Shown piece after piece: positions 1-8,015 of a stretch of 8,015 nt of DNA. Position 1 is the first letter of the stretch, and each line of letters begins with the position of its first letter. The notes below the pieces were generated by a model. That model did not search any database. It was not told the DNA's origin and saw only the letters and a program-made list of their open reading frames with translations. The stretch is taken from positions 1 to 8,015 of the forward strand of contig CAKUMG010000225.1 of assembly GCA_934667465.1 (NCBI GenBank), given 5' to 3'. The position numbers were made by a program, and so were the translations under genes. The stretch is from an uncultured Actinoplanes sp. Its GTDB lineage: Bacteria; Actinomycetota; Actinomycetes; Mycobacteriales; Micromonosporaceae.

Positions 1-333
1 GCGGGTCTCGGGGGCGGTGACGGTGACGACGTAGAGGTCGTGGCCGCCCGCGGACTTCCCGGCGACCCGGGCGGAGACGCGCTCGCTGGCCTGCTGCAGC
101 GCGTTGAGCGTGGGGGCGATGTCGTCGTACGGGATGACGCCGATCGGGATGGAGGCGTCGGCGGGGTTGTCGGGCCAGACCGGCAGCGTGTTCTGGCGGG
201 GATATCCGGCGATGTCGCCGAGCGAAGGGGCGCGCGGCGGGACGGCGGGCAGGGAGTCGGCGTGGGCGGGGACGGACCACCCGGTGACGAGGAGGACGGC
301 TGCCGCGGTGGAGGCGGCGAGTTGTCGCAACAT
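1..333 (-). CDS. Secreted M14-type zinc carboxypeptidase, N-terminal part (runs off left edge)
   Basis: This is the first 111 codons of a minus-strand gene that continues beyond base 1. The ATG at 333-331 begins a clear Sec signal peptide: MLRQ, a hydrophobic Ala/Val/Leu core, then a likely cleavage site after AHA near residue 25. The mature part has GYPRQNTLPVWPDNP, then IPYDDIAPTLNALQ and RVSARVAGKSAGGHDLYVVTV. This pattern of a helix, then 'V..G.SAGG.dLy.vTvtaPe', matches the start of the catalytic domain in bacterial M14 (carboxypeptidase A-like) enzymes. The HxxE zinc motif and catalytic Glu lie outside the window, so activity cannot be judged. An in-frame TGA lies 13 codons upstream. 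It follows the S37-type peptidase gene on the same strand after 73 bp, which include a hairpin and a promoter-like element. Family assignment rests on recalled N-terminal pattern only; the secreted location is firmer than the enzyme class. Confidence 0.72.
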   Translation of the reverse strand, partial: MLRQLAASTAAAVLLVTGWSVPAHADSLPAVPPRAPSLGDIAGYPRQNTLPVWPDNPADASIPIGVIPYDDIAPTLNALQQASERVSARVAGKSAGGHDLYVVTVTAPETR

Positions 334-340
334 GGTCGCG

Positions 341-370
341 ATGCTCGCCGCCGCCAGCGGCAGCCGTCAA
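341..370 (-). promoter_or_regulatory. Putative promoter for the M14-type peptidase gene
   Basis: On the minus strand TTGACG (370-365) resembles a -35 box. After 18 nt comes GAGCAT (346-341), which keeps A2 and T6 of the actinobacterial TANNNT -10 but not T1. Seven bases later is the ATG at 333. No good Shine-Dalgarno is present, so a leaderless transcript is possible. The -35 match is good and the -10 is weak. Confidence 0.33.
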
Positions 371-372
371 TG

Positions 373-412
373 TCCTAACTCATGTTCCCTATAGGTGGGA
401 TAGGAGTTAGGA
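373..412 (-). terminator. Hairpin over the S37 peptidase stop codon, probable terminator
   Basis: TCCTAACTC (373-381) and GAGTTAGGA (404-412) form a perfect 9-bp inverted repeat. The pairing continues inward with one mismatch and two wobble pairs to about 388/397, around an inner palindrome CCTATAGG (388-395). The minus-strand stop codon TAA (409-407) of the upstream peptidase lies inside one arm. No run of T follows, as is common for actinobacterial terminators, so it could equally be an mRNA-stabilising intercistronic hairpin. It is clearly more AT-rich than its surroundings. Confidence 0.5.
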
Positions 413-1786
413 TCGCCGGCCGCGGTCCTCGATCATGTCGTCGAGGGGCAGCTCGGCCGCGGACCGCTTCGACGTGACGGGGGCGGTGACACCGGCCCAG
501 CGCCGCAGCGTCGCCGTGGCCGCCGCCGCGTCCGCCGCGCCGAGACGCGCGATGTTGGCGCCGTGGTTCGCGCCCGGAGCCACGTACAGATGCGAATCTC
601 TCCTGCTGGGAGTGAACCGCTCGGCGCCCCACGGGTCGTTCTGGCCGTAGATGAACAGCATGCGCTGCGACTGGGTGCGCACCCACAGATCGATGTCGAC
701 CATCGGGACGGGGTTGTGGTGCCGGCGCAGCTCCTTGGGCAGCTGCGTGTTGGCCTGGTAGAGGCCGGGGTAGCGGGTCAGGCCGCGCAGGTGGTCGAAG
801 CGCAGGCTGGGCCAGCCGAGCTGCGACGCCGCCTGGTAGTAGTACGGCCAGTAGTACTCGAGGCCCTCGTCGGTGTAGAAGCTCCACCCGGCGATGCCGT
901 CGATCCAGGCGTAGAGCTCCTCGTCGGTCGCGGTGGCCGCCGGGACGGTCGGGCAGTCGGCGACGGTCGAGTACTGCCAGAACGCCCACACCGTGTCCAG
1001 CACGGTGTTCTCGAACGCGCGGTCGGCGGTGCCCAGGGTCGTCTCGTAGGTCCAGCCGTTGGCCGCGGCGTCCGCCTCCAGCCGCGGGACGAGCCGGTCG
1101 CGGCGGCGCAGCGCCTCCTGCTGGACGGTGTCGAGCGCCTTGCGGCAGTCCGCCGGGCCGACGGTCTCGAAGAACTTGTCGTACGCGCGGTCGGCCGGGT
1201 TCACCGTGTCCTGCGGCGCGACGTAGGCGACCACGCCGTCGACATCGTCCGGGTAGAAGCGGCGGTGGTAGACGGACGTCATGCCGCCCTTGCTGCCGCC
1301 GGTCTGGATCCACTTCGCGGCGTAGATCGACTTGAGGGCGGTGACGATCCGGTGCTCGTCGGTCGCCTCCTGCCAGATGGTGAGGTCGGACCAGTCGGCC
1401 GGTGCGGGCCGGGACGGGCTGAAGAAGCGGTGCTCGACCGACACCTGGTTGCCGTCGAGCAGGGCCGTGGGCTCGGTGCGCGCCGGCCGCGGCGTGGCGG
1501 CCAGCCCGTACCCGCTGGTGAAGAGGACCGTCGGCGCGGACTCCGAGCGGTGCAGCAGGGTGAGCCGCTGCTCGTACGTGCCCTGCCGCGGGTTCTTGTG
1601 GTCGGCCGGCTGCCGGTAGGTGAGCGTGAAGAATCGGTAGCCCTCCACCGGCGTCTCCGACACGACGGTCAGACCGGGGATCGCCTGCAGCTTGGCGAGC
1701 AGCGGGTCGTCGGCGGCGTGCGCGACGGTGGCGGGCGAGAGAAGGACCAGGACGGACGCGAGAAGTGCCACGAGTCGATGTCTCAC
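407..1786 (-). CDS. Secreted serine tripeptidyl aminopeptidase-like protease, S37/S28 group (PS-10 type)
   Basis: This 459-residue alpha/beta-hydrolase protease is predicted to be exported. Residues 1-24 form a signal peptide (MRHRLVALLASVLVLLSP, cleavage after AHA). The family, called peptidase S37 or 'S28 family serine protease' in actinomycetes, removes N-terminal peptides, typically prolyl tripeptides, outside the cell. The nucleophile elbow GGSKGGMT gives Ser165. FIYGQNDPWGAE supplies the likely acid Asp384, and APGANHGANI the likely base His408. The N-terminal strand region includes LFTSGYG and the EHRFF segment (residues 118-122). A helical, aromatic-rich cap (about 200-350, WPYYYQ) lies between Ser and Asp. 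Cys214 and Cys278 could form a disulphide. Length is normal and all triad residues are present, so it should be active. The start is a GTG at 1786; an in-frame TAG lies 12 codons upstream and there is no Shine-Dalgarno. It follows the beta-galactosidase gene by 62 bp and precedes the M14-type carboxypeptidase gene. The exact peptide specificity is inferred. Confidence 0.92.
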   Translation of the reverse strand: MRHRLVALLASVLVLLSPATVAHAADDPLLAKLQAIPGLTVVSETPVEGYRFFTLTYRQPADHKNPRQGTYEQRLTLLHRSESAPTVLFTSGYGLAATPRPARTEPTALLDGNQVSVEHRFFSPSRPAPADWSDLTIWQEATDEHRIVTALKSIYAAKWIQTGGSKGGMTSVYHRRFYPDDVDGVVAYVAPQDTVNPADRAYDKFFETVGPADCRKALDTVQQEALRRRDRLVPRLEADAAANGWTYETTLGTADRAFENTVLDTVWAFWQYSTVADCPTVPAATATDEELYAWIDGIAGWSFYTDEGLEYYWPYYYQAASQLGWPSLRFDHLRGLTRYPGLYQANTQLPKELRRHHNPVPMVDIDLWVRTQSQRMLFIYGQNDPWGAERFTPSRRDSHLYVAPGANHGANIARLGAADAAAATATLRRWAGVTAPVTSKRSAAELPLDDMIEDRGRRS

Positions 1787-1793
1787 GAGCGGG

Positions 1794-1799
1794 ACGCTA
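1794..1799 (-). promoter_or_regulatory. Putative -10 box for leaderless start of the S37 peptidase
   Basis: Minus-strand TAGCGT (1799-1794) matches TANNNT and lies exactly 7 nt before the GTG at 1786. Transcription would start at or beside the start codon, which explains the missing Shine-Dalgarno. No convincing -35 box is seen. Confidence 0.4.
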
Positions 1800-1813
1800 C
1801 ACAGAACATCGAC

Positions 1814-1839
1814 CCGGGGCTATCGGCGATCCGTCCCGG
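1814..1839 (-). terminator. Weak GC-rich hairpin after the beta-galactosidase gene
   Basis: CCGGG (1814-1818) pairs with CCCGG (1835-1839), enclosing a smaller CGG/CCG stem (1824-1826 with 1831-1833). It begins 9 bases after the beta-galactosidase stop on the minus strand and has no T tract. In DNA this rich in G and C such a stem can arise by chance, so this is only a possible terminator. Confidence 0.25.
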
Positions 1840-1848
1840 CCCGGCTCG

Positions 1849-4839
<2,991 letters not shown>

Positions 4840-4851
4840 TCACTCCACGGG

Positions 4852-4857
4852 GGAGGA
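4852..4857 (+). promoter_or_regulatory. Ribosome binding site deciding a TTG start
   Basis: GGAGGA ends 6 nt before TTG 4864 and 12 nt before ATG 4870. The spacing favours TTG as the start. It is the only near-consensus Shine-Dalgarno in front of a gene in this window. Confidence 0.7.
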
Positions 4858-4863
4858 ATTCCT

Positions 4864-6081
4864 TTGCGCATGTCCCTGGCCCGTCGCGGCCTCGTCGCGA
4901 CGGCGGTGGCCGCCGCCGCGCTCGCCGTTCCCGCCGCCACGACGGCCGCCGTCGCCGCACCGTCCGCGCCCGCCAAGCTGGTGATCACCCTCAAGATGGG
5001 GGACGCGACCCTGCCCGTCGGGGGCAGCACCGCGATCTGGGCCTACCTCCGCGCACCGGAGGCACCCTTCGGTGAGTTCTCGCTGAAGAACACCAAGTTG
5101 GTGATCGACACCGCCGAGATCGGCGAGTTCGTGACCGCCTCGGCCCGCGTCCACGATTACAGCGGCGTGGACGCGGCGTGCACGACCGAGGGCACGATCA
5201 CCACGTGTGACACGGGGGACCAGCACAGCCACGACGAACTCGCCGGCCCGATCGCGATCTTCAGGGCCAAGCCGGGAGCGAAGCCGGGCGACACCGGCCG
5301 GGCGAAGGTCACGGTCACGGCGGACGGCATCGACCCGGTCGTCGCCACCCCCAAGGTGACGGTCGCCGAGTCGGTGGACCTGGCGCTGAGCGACGCGCCC
5401 GAGCCGGTCGAGGTGAAGCCCGGCGACCCCGTGCCGCTGGGGGTCCGGTTCAGCAATGCGGGCGACAAGCCCATCCCCGGGATCGGCCTGCGCTTCACTG
5501 TCTCCGACGCGCGCAAGCAGCACGGCAGCTACACCAACTGCTACACCCACCCGCAGCAGCCGTACGAGATCTGGTGCCGCTTCGACACGGTCCTCGAACC
5601 CGGCAAGACGTACGTCGTCGAGGGCACGCCGTTCAAGATCGCGGCGGACGCGAAGCCCGGCAAGAGCGGCTACACCATCTTCGGGTGGACCCTGGACGAC
5701 CTGGACGAGCTTGGCTACATGAGCGGCCACAACCCCGGCACCGGCGCGCCGCTCACGCTCGCCGAGCTGCCCGCGGCGGCCGGGGTGCAGCGGGTGCCCG
5801 CCACGGACCGGGACTTCGACAACAACGACGGGTCCGGCGACATCGTGATCCTGGCGGGGCCGGCGGCCTCGCCGTCCGCCTCGCCGCCGGTCAAACCCTC
5901 ACCCACGGCCACGGAGGCCGCCCCGATCGCGGGCGGTGACACCGGGGGAGAGGGTGGCGGCACCCTGCCGATCACCGGCTCCCCGGTGGGCCTGATCGCC
6001 GCGATCGGTGCGGCCGTCCTGCTCACCGGCGTCGCGGGCTTCGTCGTCGCGCGGCGGCGGCGGGCGCGCTTCGTCGCCTGA
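4864..6081 (+). CDS. LPITG-anchored cell-surface protein with Ig-like domains
   Basis: A 405-residue protein predicted to be exported and then linked to the cell wall by a sortase. Residues 1-32 are a signal peptide (LARRG, Ala/Val core, cleavage near AVA-APS). Two beta-sandwich regions follow. The first (about 38-168) ends TVTADGIDPVVATPKVTV. The second (about 170-332) starts VDLALSDAPEPVEVKPGD and ends ATDRDFDNNDGSGDIVI, the 'D..NN....v.v' close typical of CARDB/DUF11-like Ig domains. KPGD/EPGK turn motifs recur. Cys106/Cys115 and Cys226/Cys238 may form two short-range disulphides. A Pro/Ser/Thr-rich and Gly-rich stalk (about 333-366) leads to LPITG (368-372), a hydrophobic helix (about 374-396) and the tail RRRRAR. 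TTG 4864 is the chosen start on Shine-Dalgarno spacing; ATG 4870 is two codons later. The gene appears monocistronic, with its own promoter and terminator. No enzymatic motif is recognised; adhesion or envelope structure is only a guess. Confidence 0.9.
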   Translation: MRMSLARRGLVATAVAAAALAVPAATTAAVAAPSAPAKLVITLKMGDATLPVGGSTAIWAYLRAPEAPFGEFSLKNTKLVIDTAEIGEFVTASARVHDYSGVDAACTTEGTITTCDTGDQHSHDELAGPIAIFRAKPGAKPGDTGRAKVTVTADGIDPVVATPKVTVAESVDLALSDAPEPVEVKPGDPVPLGVRFSNAGDKPIPGIGLRFTVSDARKQHGSYTNCYTHPQQPYEIWCRFDTVLEPGKTYVVEGTPFKIAADAKPGKSGYTIFGWTLDDLDELGYMSGHNPGTGAPLTLAELPAAAGVQRVPATDRDFDNNDGSGDIVILAGPAASPSASPPVKPSPTATEAAPIAGGDTGGEGGGTLPITGSPVGLIAAIGAAVLLTGVAGFVVARRRRARFVA

Positions 6082-6092
6082 TCCCGGCATCC

Positions 6093-6125
6093 ACGGGTGG
6101 CACGGCGTCGCGCTGTGCCACCCGT
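6093..6125 (+). terminator. Strong intrinsic terminator of the surface-protein gene
   Basis: ACGGGTGGCAC (6093-6103) and GTGCCACCCGT (6115-6125) form a perfect 11-bp stem. It extends inward through a wobble pair and three G-C pairs to a TCG triloop, about 15 pairs in all. The T-rich TACTCTT follows directly. It starts 12 nt after the TGA at 6081. This is the best terminator in the window. Confidence 0.8.
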
Positions 6126-6131
6126 TACTCT
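6126..6131 (+). promoter_or_regulatory. Putative -10 box for leaderless start of the DUF2199 gene
   Basis: TACTCT matches TANNNT and lies exactly 7 nt before GTG 6139. It coincides with the T-rich tail of the preceding terminator. There is no Shine-Dalgarno and no clear -35 box. Confidence 0.42.
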
Positions 6132-6138
6132 TCCGCGC

Positions 6139-6639
6139 GTGACTGATCTCGGATTCGTGTGCGGCAGCTGCGGGCAACGGCACGAGGGGCTGCCGTTCGC
6201 CTACGGCTCCGACGCCCCGGCGTACTGGTCGGACGAGCTCGCCGCCGACGGCAGCAGCGTGCTCGAGGACGAGACCTGCATCATCCGGGGCGAGCACCAC
6301 TTCGTCCGGGCGCGGCTGGTCCTCCCCGTGATCGACACCGAGCGCGACTTCGAATGGGGCGTGTGGGTCTCGCTCAGCCCGGACAACTTCCGGCGCATGC
6401 TCGACCTGTGGGAGACGCCGGGCCGCGAGCAGGAGCCGCCCCGCTTCGGGTGGCTGTCGACCGAGCTGCCGTACGGTAACTCGACGCTCAACCTCAAGAC
6501 CCACGTCCACAGCGAACCGGTGGGCGTCCGCCCCCACATCGAGCTGGAACCGACCAGCCATCCCCTCGCCGTCGAACAGCGCGCCGGCATCACCGTCGCG
6601 CGCGTCCAGGAGATCGCCGAACAGCTCCTGCACGGCTGA
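6139..6639 (+). CDS. DUF2199 domain-containing protein
   Basis: A 166-residue soluble protein that matches DUF2199 over its whole length. The N-terminus FVCGSCGQRHEGLP carries Cys8, Cys11 and His15, which look like a small zinc knuckle. Later come DETCII (45-50), a central FEWGVWVSLSPDNF (71-84), GWLSTELPYG and the characteristic C-terminus RPHIELEPTSHPLAVEQR followed by GITVARVQEI. The family is widespread in bacteria, often as a single-domain protein, and has no established function. The frame extends upstream to 6097, but those codons lie inside the terminator stem and are not family-like. GTG 6139 places the conserved FxCxxCG at the very start and has a -10 box 7 nt upstream. The gene converges on the GyrI-like gene, with 5 bp between stops. 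No signal peptide or membrane segment is present. Confidence 0.93.
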   Translation: MTDLGFVCGSCGQRHEGLPFAYGSDAPAYWSDELAADGSSVLEDETCIIRGEHHFVRARLVLPVIDTERDFEWGVWVSLSPDNFRRMLDLWETPGREQEPPRFGWLSTELPYGNSTLNLKTHVHSEPVGVRPHIELEPTSHPLAVEQRAGITVARVQEIAEQLLHG

Positions 6640-6644
6640 CCGCG

Positions 6645-7259
6645 CTACGGGCCGGTGACGGGCTGGCGGAGGATGGTGCGGAGCTTGCCGGGGGCGGCCC
6701 GGCGGGCGTCGCTGAGATAGATCTCGTGGTGCTTGCCGGTCAGGCGCAGGCCGTGGGCCGGGATGAACTCGTCGTGCATGCGGGCCAGCACGGGCCCCTC
6801 GTCGTCGTACGGGCCGAGGTGCAGGGTCTGCACGCAGCGGCCCTCGGCCAGGGTCTCCAGCCGGACGTCGCGCAGCCGGGGCGGCGCGCCCTTGGCGGCG
6901 ACCCGCTCCGCGGCGTCGGCGAGCATGGCGGCGCCGATCCACTCGGGCGTCATGATCATGAGGGTCCAGGACCAGCGGGACTTGTCGCGGGCGGCCGTGA
7001 ACGAGGTCATGTCCGCGGCCCACCACAGGCCCTCGAGCGGCATGACCGTGTAATCGCGGCCGAGCTCCTGCCTGCTCGCGAACTTCAGCCGGTACGCCAG
7101 CGGGTAGAGCGCCTCGGTCGCCGCGCCGAACGCCGCGCCCGCGTTGGGGTCGCCGTGGCCGTCGATCATCAGGTACGGCAGGTCCGGCACGTCCACGATC
7201 GCGAACTCGCCCTGCCGCGCCCGGTAAGTGGCTATCTCGCGCTTGAAGTGATGCCTCAC
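6645..7259 (-). CDS. GyrI-like small-molecule-binding domain protein
   Basis: A 204-residue cytoplasmic protein of the GyrI-like/SOUL-related fold, the ligand-binding module also fused to AraC and MerR regulators. Here it stands alone without a DNA-binding domain. Family signs are an early strand AIVDVPDLPYLMIDGHGDPN (19-38), PLEGLWW (74-80), then HLGPYDDEGPVLARMHDEF (147-165), GLRLTGKHHEIYLSDARR (170-187) and the typical ending GKLRTILRQPV. Glu179 in HHEIYLSD is the conserved acidic residue of the ligand pocket in this group. Some stand-alone members sequester toxic small molecules, and some hydrolyse cyclopropanoid DNA-alkylating drugs. Whether this one binds or hydrolyses anything is not shown by the sequence. 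The start is GTG 7259, without a Shine-Dalgarno but with TAGGTT 6 nt upstream. It is divergent from the CHASE3 sensor gene and convergent with the DUF2199 gene. Confidence 0.88.
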   Translation of the reverse strand: MRHHFKREIATYRARQGEFAIVDVPDLPYLMIDGHGDPNAGAAFGAATEALYPLAYRLKFASRQELGRDYTVMPLEGLWWAADMTSFTAARDKSRWSWTLMIMTPEWIGAAMLADAAERVAAKGAPPRLRDVRLETLAEGRCVQTLHLGPYDDEGPVLARMHDEFIPAHGLRLTGKHHEIYLSDARRAAPGKLRTILRQPVTGP

Positions 7260-7265
7260 CGGCCC

Positions 7266-7271
7266 AACCTA
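7266..7271 (-). promoter_or_regulatory. Putative -10 box for leaderless start of the GyrI-like gene
   Basis: Minus-strand TAGGTT (7271-7266) matches TANNNT and ends 6 nt before GTG 7259. No Shine-Dalgarno is present. No convincing -35 box is seen in the roughly 56-bp gap shared with the divergent sensor gene. Confidence 0.42.
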
Positions 7272-7306
7272 GCCAACCCGGCTCAGGCATTCCGGGGTGG
7301 TGCCGA

Positions 7307-7312
7307 TAAAGC
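7307..7312 (+). promoter_or_regulatory. Weak -10-like box before the CHASE3 sensor gene
   Basis: TAAAGC keeps T1A2 only and lies 3 nt before GTG 7316 or 6 nt before GTG 7319. It resembles the TAAAGA box of the beta-galactosidase gene. It lies in a short AT-rich patch, and there is no Shine-Dalgarno. Confidence 0.2.
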
Positions 7313-7315
7313 GAT

Positions 7316-8015
7316 GTGGTGTCGCTGAAGGCAAAGGTCTGGCCTATCACGGGGCGGACCCGGGCGTGGACCATCAGCCGGGCGCTGGCGGTCGCCGCCG
7401 CGCTGACCATCGTGCTGGTGATGGTGCTCGGGGCGAGCGCCTATGTCCGGATCGAGCGGCTGCTCGCCGAACGCCGCCCGGTCGACCATTCCGTGGCGGT
7501 GCTGTCCACGATCTCGCAGGTACAGGTGCAGTTCCAGGACGCCGAGCGCGGGCAGCGCGGCTACATCATCACCGGCCAGCAGAGCTATCTGCGGCCGTAC
7601 GAGACGGCGATCGCGCTGCTGCCCACCACACTCGCCCGCTTGCGGGAGCTCACCCGGGACAGCCCAGGGCAGCAGGCGCTGCTGGACGAGCTGCAGCTCC
7701 CGATCGAGGCCAAGCGGGCGGAACTCGCCGCGACGATCCGATTGCGGCGTACGGAGGGCTTCCGTGCCGCCCAGGAGGTGGTGAACACCGACTGGGGCGT
7801 CCGCTCGATGTCCCGGATCGATCAGCTGCTCGGGCAGATGCAGCGGGAGCAGCGGCGGCTCCTCACCGAGGGGCAGGAGGCCAGCAAGCGCACCGCCGTC
7901 CGGACGCAGCGGCTGATCGTGGGGGGAACGCTGCTGACCCTGGTGCTGGTGGGACTGACCGCGTTCTGGCTCAACCGGCGCATCACCCGGCCGCTGCGCG
8001 CGGTCACCCGGGCCG
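7316..8015 (+). CDS. CHASE3-HAMP transmembrane sensor protein, N-terminal part (runs off right edge)
   Basis: The first 233 residues of a membrane sensor that stays open to the end of the window. A basic N-terminus leads to TM1 (about 23-44, ALAVAAALTIVLVMVLGASA). The extracytoplasmic part (about 45-199) is helical. It carries the CHASE3 hallmark QDAERGQRGYIITGQQ at residues 74-89, followed by SYLRPY (90-95). The segment after it, with many Gln/Arg/Leu heptads (about 168-198), looks like coiled-coil helix. TM2 spans about 200-219, and NRRITRPLRAVT starts a HAMP domain with its conserved Pro226. CHASE3 domains sense unknown extracellular signals. The output module is cut off: a histidine kinase is most likely, but a methyl-accepting chemotaxis protein or a GGDEF/PP2C protein is possible. 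An in-frame TAA at 7307-7309 limits the start to GTG 7316 or GTG 7319. The gene is divergent from the GyrI-like gene. Confidence 0.87.
   Translation, partial: MVSLKAKVWPITGRTRAWTISRALAVAAALTIVLVMVLGASAYVRIERLLAERRPVDHSVAVLSTISQVQVQFQDAERGQRGYIITGQQSYLRPYETAIALLPTTLARLRELTRDSPGQQALLDELQLPIEAKRAELAATIRLRRTEGFRAAQEVVNTDWGVRSMSRIDQLLGQMQREQRRLLTEGQEASKRTAVRTQRLIVGGTLLTLVLVGLTAFWLNRRITRPLRAVTRA

Noticed and set aside
5268..5664. KPG-type repeats in the surface protein (AKPGAKPGD, VKPGD, EPGK, AKPGK) as a possible tandem-repeat domain
   Set aside because: They are irregularly spaced and match the loop between strands in Ig-like domains. No DNA-level tandem repeat is present.
5806..5841. EF-hand or dockerin-like calcium site (DRDFDNNDGSGD) in the surface protein
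   Set aside because: The spacing does not fit an EF-hand well, and the segment fits the usual closing strand of CARDB/DUF11-like Ig domains (D..NN followed by a V/I strand).
6097..6138. A longer N-terminus (ATG 6097) for the DUF2199 protein
   Set aside because: These codons lie inside the terminator stem of the previous gene. The family's conserved FxCxxCG is expected near the true N-terminus, which GTG 6139 provides.
5899..7410. A minus-strand open frame of about 503 codons spanning the surface-protein tail, DUF2199 and the GyrI-like gene
   Set aside because: It crosses the strong terminator and three better-supported genes, and its translation is a patchwork of frame shadows with no family signature.

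Overview
The window is high-GC actinobacterial DNA with GTG/TTG starts, heavy use of G/C-ending codons and Tat/Sec-type secreted proteins. Gene content and protein style (long Ala/Arg/Pro-rich leaders, an LPxTG-type anchor, leaderless GTG genes) fit a Micromonosporaceae-like genome such as Actinoplanes. That assignment is an inference from style, not from a search. No rRNA, tRNA, CRISPR array, insertion sequence or phage gene is visible, and no gap between genes exceeds about 160 bases.

Left block (1-4707), all on the minus strand. Reading from right to left, it holds a cytoplasmic LacZ-type GH2 beta-galactosidase (4707-1849), a secreted serine tripeptidyl-aminopeptidase-like enzyme of the S37/S28 group (1786-407), and the N-terminus of a secreted M14-type zinc carboxypeptidase (333-1, running off the left edge). 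The two secreted exopeptidases would attack peptides from opposite ends. They are separated by a hairpin that contains the stop codon of the first and sits just upstream of a TTGACG promoter-like element for the second. They may therefore be separately transcribed.

Middle (4708-6125). A 156-bp divergent intergenic region separates the beta-galactosidase from a plus-strand surface protein. That protein has a signal peptide, two Ig-like beta-sandwich regions, a Pro/Ser/Thr- and Gly-rich stalk, an LPITG sorting signal, a membrane segment and a basic tail. It has the only strong Shine-Dalgarno sequence in the window and ends in a very good intrinsic terminator.

Right block (6126-8015). A DUF2199 protein (plus) converges with a GyrI-like small-molecule-binding protein (minus), with 5 bp between their stops. 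The GyrI-like gene is divergent, across about 56 bp, from a two-transmembrane CHASE3-HAMP sensor (plus) that runs off the right edge.

I see no obvious new multi-gene system. The most distinctive pattern is at the gene starts. Several genes lack a Shine-Dalgarno sequence and have a TANNNT (or near) -10 box only 6-7 nt before a GTG/ATG, which points to leaderless mRNAs. In one case that -10 box lies in the T-rich tail of the preceding gene's terminator.
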